Source of the DNA: Zestomicrobium sp964482405
GTDB taxonomy: Archaea > Thermoproteota > Thermoprotei_A > Sulfolobales > NBVN01
Length of the DNA stretch: 46,451 bases
Assembly: GCA_964482405.1 (NCBI GenBank)
Contig: CAYZXH010000010.1
Coordinates: 1-46,451 of the forward strand
Direction of reading: 5' to 3'
How positions within the stretch are numbered: the first letter of the stretch is position 1; each line of letters opens with the position of its first letter. A model generated the notes under the pieces. That model was not told the origin of the DNA. It did not search any database and saw nothing but the letters and a program-made list of their open reading frames with translations. The translations under genes and the position numbers were made by a program. Below, piece by piece: positions 41,836 through 46,451 of the stretch.

Positions 41836-43293
41836 TTGGAGATAATATTGTGGGTTGCTGTCGTAGCTTATCTCCTAGCTATGCTAGGAATAGGTGTGTG
41901 GGCTACGAAATTCATTAAATCAACGGATGATTACCTTCTGGCTGGTAGGAGGCTCGGTGTTGCGTTAGCTGCCGCCACTCTTGCGGCAACTCATTACGGT
42001 GGTGGGTTTGTTCTCGGCGGTGCGTCGTGGGGCGTGACGTACGGGCTAGGCGGTTTCTGGTACGGGGCAGCCTGCGGTATTGGGTTAGCGTTACTTAGCA
42101 TCACGTTCGCTAAATTATCTAGAGCTCTAGCACTCTACACAGTCCCTGAATTACTGCGGATGAGGTATCGTGGATACTCAGTTCAAGCGATCTCCGCACT
42201 ACTCTCACTTCTAGCCTTGATAGGGATTATAGGAGCGCAGGTATGGGCTGCTGGAGCAGTCTTCGAAGCTATGGGGTTGCCCGGACTATGGGGCTCTGTT
42301 CTCGCAACGATGATTTTCATAGTTTACACAGCCATCTCAGGTCTCTGGGCAGTCACTCTCACAGACTTCGTTCAGATAATTCTCGGCACTCTCGGCGTCA
42401 TAATAGCTACCGCCCTCGCCCTAGCTAGCGTTGGCGGTTTCGCGGGCGTGGAGAGCAGGCTTAACGAGCTGTACGCGTCTGGGGTGATTAGTAGTCCGTC
42501 GAGTGAGTACTTCAACATATTCTCGCCAGGGACTTCAGTCATAGTCCTTACACTAGTCGCTACAGTCATGTATACGTTGATAGGGCAAGACTTCTATCAG
42601 AGACTCTTCGCTTCTAAAGATGAGAGGACTGCTGCTAGGGCCTCACTCCTCTCAGGGATTTTCCTCGTAATAGTCTCATTCATACCGGCTATCGCAGGCA
42701 TGGCCGCGCTAGCACTCTCACCGAGCCCGCAGGAAATAATTGCGTCGCCGAGAGTCGCGATACCACACCTAATCCTGGTAACGTTAGGGCCTGTTGCCGG
42801 CGCGTTATTCATAGCCGCAGTACTCGCGGCCGTGATGTCAACAGCTGACTCCCTCTTACTGGCTGCCACGTCACATGTCGTCAGAGACTTCTACTATAGG
42901 TTCAACCCGAGAATCACTGATAAGCAGATGCTGAAGCTATCCATAGTAATCACCGTGATCGTCGGCATATTCTCGCTTGCAACAGCCCTGACTGTTCGAG
43001 GGATAATCGAGTTACTCATATACTCGTACGACCTCTACACTTCAGGAGTCTTCGTACCCTTAGTGCTGGGTCTCGTATGGAAACGCGCAACAAAGGAAGG
43101 AGCTGTCGCCGGCATGATAGCAGGCTTCATAGCTTCCTTAATGGGTATAATGGGTTACATACCAGCAGAAATATACGAGATGATCTACGTCTGGGGCGCT
43201 CTAGTTTCCCTTATAGTCATGGTAGTAGTTAGCTTAATCACCAAGCCCACACAACCAGAAGAAAACCTAGCAAAACTACTTAAGTGGTCCTGA
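41836..43293 (+). CDS. Sodium:solute symporter (SSS family), second copy
   Basis: A 485-residue, 13-helix symporter, paralogous to the one at 23216-24691: TDDYLLAGRRLGVAL and FVLGGASWG correspond to its N-terminal motif, LTDFVQIILGTLG to its fifth-helix segment, and MSTADSLLLAATS to the late sodium site. The two differ widely in other positions, so they are not a recent duplication. The TTG start at 41836 follows GTGGTGA by 6 bp. An A/T-rich region 41750-41810 probably holds the promoter. Cargo unknown. Confidence 0.9.
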   Translation: MEIILWVAVVAYLLAMLGIGVWATKFIKSTDDYLLAGRRLGVALAAATLAATHYGGGFVLGGASWGVTYGLGGFWYGAACGIGLALLSITFAKLSRALALYTVPELLRMRYRGYSVQAISALLSLLALIGIIGAQVWAAGAVFEAMGLPGLWGSVLATMIFIVYTAISGLWAVTLTDFVQIILGTLGVIIATALALASVGGFAGVESRLNELYASGVISSPSSEYFNIFSPGTSVIVLTLVATVMYTLIGQDFYQRLFASKDERTAARASLLSGIFLVIVSFIPAIAGMAALALSPSPQEIIASPRVAIPHLILVTLGPVAGALFIAAVLAAVMSTADSLLLAATSHVVRDFYYRFNPRITDKQMLKLSIVITVIVGIFSLATALTVRGIIELLIYSYDLYTSGVFVPLVLGLVWKRATKEGAVAGMIAGFIASLMGIMGYIPAEIYEMIYVWGALVSLIVMVVVSLITKPTQPEENLAKLLKWS

Positions 43294-43522
43294 AACGTAA
43301 ATGAATGTTTTTAAATACGATAAATATAAAAAACATTATTTTTTGTGTAGTTTCTGACTCTACCTAAAAGAACGGGTTTTAAAATCGAGGTGTAAATATC
43401 CCTTGCATGGTATTATTATGTGTTGTGATGTTATGAGTGGTCTTCACCGTTCTTAAGTGTTGCTGGTTACCTACGTTGTTGCTTCGATGGATTTATGGGG
43501 CAGTAACTTTTGTTAAGATTGT
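43294..43522. other. A/T-rich gap, no gene recognised
   Basis: T-rich termination-like tracts follow the symporter (43335-43350). The rest has frequent stops and may be the decayed downstream portion of the TnpB-related gene. Confidence 0.35.
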
Positions 43523-43738
43523 TCAGGATGAGTTGAGTCTTTTTAGGGTTATGAGGTATGCTGAAGTGGTGTGCTTGTCTATCCCATATCTCTCCATTGT
43601 CTCAGCGTGCTCTTTGGAGTTTGTCGTACCGGCTGGGTCAACGTATTCTACTTCGAGAGCGTAGAGTAGTGCTTTAAGAGCTATCAAGGTCATATAGGAC
43701 ATTCTCTGAAAAGTTTTTAAAGCTAGGAGCTTATACGC
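43523..43738 (-). pseudogene. IS200/IS605 TnpB-related protein, C-terminal fragment
   Basis: On the minus strand 71 codons read through KTFQRMSYMTLIALKALL, YALEVEYVDPAGTTNSKEH and MERYGIDKHTTSAYLI before a stop at 43523. VEYVDPAGT followed by SKEH and a YGxDKHT.SAY stretch is the pattern of TnpB-related accessory proteins of crenarchaeal IS200/IS605 elements (from memory of the family). The N-terminal two thirds are absent: the frame is closed by a stop just above 43738, where GC-rich structured DNA begins. Confidence 0.65.
43714..43721 (+). promoter_or_regulatory. Candidate TATA box for the structured RNA
   Basis: TTTTTAAA preceded by GAAAAG (BRE-like) lies 26-27 bp before G43744, where the hairpin-rich segment begins. 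The spacing is what an archaeal promoter requires. It overlaps the TnpB-related fragment on the other strand. Confidence 0.45.
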
Positions 43739-43743
43739 CTATT

Positions 43744-43890
43744 GGTGACCCCCGGGTCTCCGAGATCCGTGGGGTCTTGAAGTCCCGGTGACGGGGCTTG
43801 AGCTACTGCGGTGAGGGGGCTCGGGGAGACCGTTGAGAAGTAGATGGCGGCTCAAAACCGCCACCTACCGAGAAACGGTGTGGTGAGTTC
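43744..43890 (+). ncRNA. Structured RNA candidate, possibly omega-RNA-like
   Basis: A GC-rich block in A/T-rich surroundings. GACCCC-CGG-G-TCT at 43747-43759 folds on AGA-T-CCG-T-GGGGTC (43763-43776). GTCCCG/CGGGGC closes a GTGA (GNRA) tetraloop at 43782-43797, and this loop is GNRA only on the plus strand. GTAG-A-TGGCGG pairs with CCGCCA-C-CTAC at 43848-43876, and ACCGTT with a later AACGGT crosses CTCGG/CCGAG, a possible pseudoknot. A promoter-like TATA sits 26 bp upstream. The layout recalls IS605 omega RNAs; I see no match to RNase P, SRP or tRNA consensus. Confidence 0.5.
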
Positions 43891-43913
43891 CTCGAGTACG
43901 TTAATCTCTTCCT

Positions 43914-44815
43914 GTGCAGACATACATGAGCCGGGTTACTATATCCTCGCGTCAGATCCTTAACGGTCTTCAGGAGGGGTGGATTACTGCATTCAGATCT
44001 ACGCTGACCCCCGCCCTTCAGGACGGGGAGGAGGTCAGAGGCCTTGACGTGTTGGCTAGGAATAGCTACCTATTCGTTGATGCCGCTAGAAAAATTGAGC
44101 TCACTAAGTCCCTGCAAGAGCTGGAGAGCCTGAACCCATACTTCGTGAGGGGTCTCGGCTGGCTGAAGGTGAAACCTCAAGTCGTCGACGAAGTTGAGCG
44201 ACGAGGGTGAGAACACAGCTATAGCTGAGACCATAAAACACGTCATAAGGGATTTCACATCCGATGGAGCGGCCCTACTGATTTATGTTAACAGAGCCAG
44301 ACCTGAAGCCATGATCTCATATCATCTTGACGAGAACACCGTTAGAGAGTTATTCGAGAAAGCGATCATTGTCGGTGCTACGAAAACTCATAACTACTCA
44401 AGGATTCTTAAAGTAAGTGGGAGAGGCGAGCCAAAATTAGTTAACCCCGAGGTAGGGATCTACTACCCACTCCGCGATGAGGAGGCTGAGATAGCTAGCG
44501 AGAAAGTCAGGCTCGCGAAATACTTGGCCGTAACAACCACGGTACCAGGAGGACCAAGAGACTTAACGATAAAACCTGTTCTGTTTACGGTTATTGCTGG
44601 GGGGTAGGTACGGAGGGGTTAGGTCCCTGGGGAGAGTATCCTCGACTACTCCGTCACGCTAAGCATGCTGAATAACACCTCGGTATGGACGCATTCCCTA
44701 CTCTGGCCAATACATGAAGTAGATAGAAAGCTAAAGACCGCTCATAGGATAGCCCCAGATGAGAGAGACGTAGTAGGACTACTGCAAAACGAGATCATCC
44801 TAAGAATACTCTAGC
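43914..44815 (+). pseudogene. Decayed gene of unknown function upstream of DUF1156 methyltransferase
   Basis: Frame one (43914-44210) encodes 98 residues ending KVKPQVVDEVERRG. It is followed at about 44190, after a one-base shift, by a second frame (SDEGENTAIAETIKHV to LFTVIAGG, stop 44607). The second frame resumes after two in-frame stops (44605, 44620) as SILDYSVTLSMLNNTSVW to NEIILRIL, stop 44815. The three pieces look like one acidic, helix-rich protein of about 300 residues with a shift and two stops. I do not recognise the family. Position directly upstream of a DUF1156 methylase suggests it may have belonged to the same cassette (DUF499-type proteins are frequent partners), but that is a guess. 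Confidence 0.5.
44004..44038 (+). repeat. IS605-like palindrome CTGACC...GGTCAG
   Basis: Outer arms CTGACC (44004-44009) and GGTCAG (44033-44038) enclose CCCCGCCC-TTCA-GGACGGGG (44009-44028; one mismatch) and GAGGAGGTCAG. The same 3' sequence ends the palindromes at 1706-1715 and, inverted, 44904-44912. It lies inside the first frame of the decayed gene without closing it. Confidence 0.6.
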
Positions 44816-44903
44816 TTCCCTAGCACCGCCTCATTTGTTTGTTTCTTAGTTAAGATTTCAGGGCTCTCCCTACCGTCTTTCTGTAGAGCCTAAATACGCA
44901 GGC

Positions 44904-44955
44904 TGACCTCCTCCCAGCCCTGAAGGGCTTGGATTCCTCCAGAGCTGGGAGGTTT
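44904..44955 (-). repeat. IS605-like palindrome, inverted copy
   Basis: On the minus strand AACCTCCCAGC (stem 44944-44952) pairs with GCTGGGAGG (44910-44918), followed by AGGTCAG at 44903-44909. An inner AGCCC-TTCA-GGGCT hairpin (44916-44929) competes. This matches the 1670-1715 arrangement (AACCTCCC...GGGAGGAGGTCA), and upstream on that strand the heptamer GATGTAG is also shared with 1656-1662. It is inverted with respect to 44004-44038, so the two bracket the 3' part of the decayed gene. Confidence 0.6.
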
Positions 44956-44997
44956 GGCAACAAGTCGTTACTACATCGTTTTCCTTTAGAGCTGGTG

Positions 44998-45010
44998 TTA
45001 TAAAAATTTA
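44998..45010 (+). promoter_or_regulatory. Promoter of the DUF1156 methyltransferase gene
   Basis: TTATAAAAATTTA lies 43-55 bp before the GTG start at 45053, and GGGTGGTG (45039-45046) is a ribosome binding site six bases before it. Together they support a self-standing, intact gene despite the decayed DNA upstream. Confidence 0.5.
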
Positions 45011-45052
45011 TTCCTTAAAGTCAATTATAATTATCGCGGGTGGTGTTACTTA

Positions 45053-46451
45053 GTGTCGAGTTTCTTGGAATCGGGTGCGTTTCCTGTTGAGGTAGTAAAT
45101 ATTGCTAGCGCTAAGGAGAAGGGTCCTGGTAGGCCGCCGTTCTGGGAGATGGTTTTCTGGTGGACTAGGAAGCCCTTAGCGTCTGCTAGGGCGGTCATAC
45201 TTGCTTCCCTGCTTCCGGAGGGTTATGACCCGCTTAAGTTTATTGAAGCCGCGTACCCGAGTTATGCGGGGAGGGGGCGGTTCTCTAAGACCCCGCACTA
45301 CCTGAACCCTAACCTAATGCTTAAGTCGTTAGGTAGGGAATTCGTTGAGAGGTTAAGTAAGGTGAGGCTGCTGGACCCGTTCGCGGGCTTCGGCTCCATA
45401 CCACTGGAGGCGGTGAGGCTGGGGCTAGGTGAGGTAGTGGCTACAGAACTACTACCGACAGCCGTGGTATTCCTTAGAGCAGTCCTAGAATACCCGAAGT
45501 GGGCTTCGGAGAGGGGGCTCGGGAAGAACCTAATCAGTGACGTGGGTAGGTGGGGTGGGTGGGTCTTCGAGAGACTTAAGGAAGATCCAGACATAAAGGA
45601 GCTCTACGACCAGGAAGTCGCCGTATATATTGGGACATGGGAGGTTAAGTGCCCGTACTGCGGTAAGCACACGCCACTAATAGGTAATTGGTGGCTAGCT
45701 AGGGTTAAGGGTGATACAGGCTTCAAAAACCTCGCGTGGATAACCCCAACTAAATCAGAGGAAGGCGTGGAGATGCAGGTAACCCAAATCAGAGACTCCC
45801 GAGAACTACAGCTAGCTAAAACCATAACGAAGGGTAACAAAGCCGTAGGCGTAGAAATAAGCGGTAAGAAGATAATCGTGGGAGACCAAGCCCTAAGCGG
45901 GGAGCCAAACATAAGCGCTAGAAACAGTGAGGCAGTATGCCTCCACTGCCACGCAAAAATCAAGGGAGTGAAAAATAAGTGGTACGTTAAAGAAGCACTA
46001 AGAGAATGGAACCAGAACCTAGAAAAATACCTAAACAGAGAGATAAGTCTTGAAGAACTGAGGAAGAGCTCGGCAAGACCGAGACTCCTAGTAAAGGCAA
46101 AAATAGTTAATAAGAACCTAGAATTCAAGCCAGCAACAAGTGAAGACGACGAGAAACTCTGGAAAGCACTAGAGAAGCTCAAGGCGATGTGGGGAGACCC
46201 AGACATACCAACAGAGTCTTTACCACCTTATGGCTCCCGCGGCATGGGGGGAGATCTAAAAACTATTGTGTGGGGTCTTGATAAGTGGTATAAGCACTTC
46301 AACCCGCGACAGCTCCTAACCCTAGTCAAGCTCGTCAAGCTAATTAGGGAAGCTGGTAAGAAGGTCGAGGAGGAGAAGCTAAAAGAAGGGTGGAGCAGGG
46401 AAGACGCACACAAATACGCAGAAGCAGTAACAACATACCTAGCAATAGCAC
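45053..46451 (+). CDS. DUF1156 adenine-specific DNA methyltransferase, 3' end outside window
   Basis: 466 uninterrupted codons, open at the window edge. The N-terminus is typical of DUF1156/COG1743 methylases (GRPPFWEMVFWWTRKPLASAR). SAM-binding motif I is DPFAGFGSIPLEA near residue 110. A zinc ribbon is formed by CPYCGKH near residue 202 and CLHCH near residue 300. The catalytic NPPY-type motif should lie beyond the window. These proteins, often 900 residues or more, occur with DUF499 ATPases and helicases in predicted phage-defence islands, so further defence genes may follow to the right. The GTG start is set by GGGTGGTG upstream. Confidence 0.9.
   Translation, partial: MSSFLESGAFPVEVVNIASAKEKGPGRPPFWEMVFWWTRKPLASARAVILASLLPEGYDPLKFIEAAYPSYAGRGRFSKTPHYLNPNLMLKSLGREFVERLSKVRLLDPFAGFGSIPLEAVRLGLGEVVATELLPTAVVFLRAVLEYPKWASERGLGKNLISDVGRWGGWVFERLKEDPDIKELYDQEVAVYIGTWEVKCPYCGKHTPLIGNWWLARVKGDTGFKNLAWITPTKSEEGVEMQVTQIRDSRELQLAKTITKGNKAVGVEISGKKIIVGDQALSGEPNISARNSEAVCLHCHAKIKGVKNKWYVKEALREWNQNLEKYLNREISLEELRKSSARPRLLVKAKIVNKNLEFKPATSEDDEKLWKALEKLKAMWGDPDIPTESLPPYGSRGMGGDLKTIVWGLDKWYKHFNPRQLLTLVKLVKLIREAGKKVEEEKLKEGWSREDAHKYAEAVTTYLAIA

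Noticed and set aside
43437..43664. Plus-strand 75-codon frame ending FVVPAGSTYSTSRA, first read as a TnpB piece
   Set aside because: The opposite strand encodes VEYVDPAGTTNSKEH over the same bases with a far better and longer family pattern; the plus-strand likeness is a mirror coincidence.
43744..43890. RNase P or SRP RNA
   Set aside because: The conserved RNase P P4 core sequences and the SRP helix 8 motif are not present, and the length is too short.
1..46451. CRISPR array
   Set aside because: No regularly spaced direct repeats of 24-37 bp were found on reading through; repeats seen are dispersed palindromes.

Overview
The window looks like chromosome of a hyperthermophilic crenarchaeon, probably Desulfurococcales-like. 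The grounds are an ESCRT-III/CdvB division protein, the Mre11-NurA-HerA-Rad50 repair set, a group 3b cytosolic [NiFe]-hydrogenase, archaeal LipS1/LipS2 lipoyl synthase, many GTG/TTG starts, very short leaders and A/T-rich TATA boxes. This placement is inference from gene content; no rRNA is present.

Layout: a truncated tRNA-Val(UAC) opens the window, followed by an MFS permease. A four-gene hydrogenase operon (beta-gamma-delta-alpha, minus strand) and an overlapping four-gene break-repair operon (mre11-nurA-herA-rad50, minus strand) follow, separated by a 263-bp repeat element. Divergent from mre11 is an ECF-type Ni/Co importer (cbiM, cbiN-like, cbiQ, cbiO), plausibly supplying nickel to the hydrogenase. 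Positions 15.4-22.3 kb hold CdvB, phosphoglucose/phosphomannose isomerase, rubrerythrin, a circularly permuted GTPase and a MoxR/VWA pair; the MoxR gene carries an intein in its P-loop. Positions 22.4-27.5 kb hold a class II aldolase, a sodium:solute symporter, a class III aminotransferase and a histidinol dehydrogenase homologue. Positions 27.9-30.8 kb form a lipoate locus (LplB, LplA, LipS1, LipS2) expressed from what looks like one palindromic TATA box.

The right third is accessory. A methyltransferase gene is split by a second copy of the 263-bp element. An exported peptide-binding protein, two permeases and a membrane-anchored S51 peptidase form an operon. An alpha/beta hydrolase decayed by frameshifts, a truncated GIY-YIG protein beside a degraded repeat, an aspartoacylase-family enzyme and a second sodium symporter come next. 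The last 3 kb is an IS200/IS605-type graveyard (TnpB-related fragment, structured RNA, palindromic ends, a decayed gene), followed by the first 466 codons of a DUF1156 DNA methyltransferase that runs off the window.

The least expected material is small and non-coding: the 263-bp element family, a set of GC-rich hairpin/pseudoknot ends (one of which supplies the last codons and stop of the hydrogenase large subunit), and a roughly 150-nt multi-hairpin RNA candidate with its own promoter-like sequence. I did not recognise a complete new multi-gene system.
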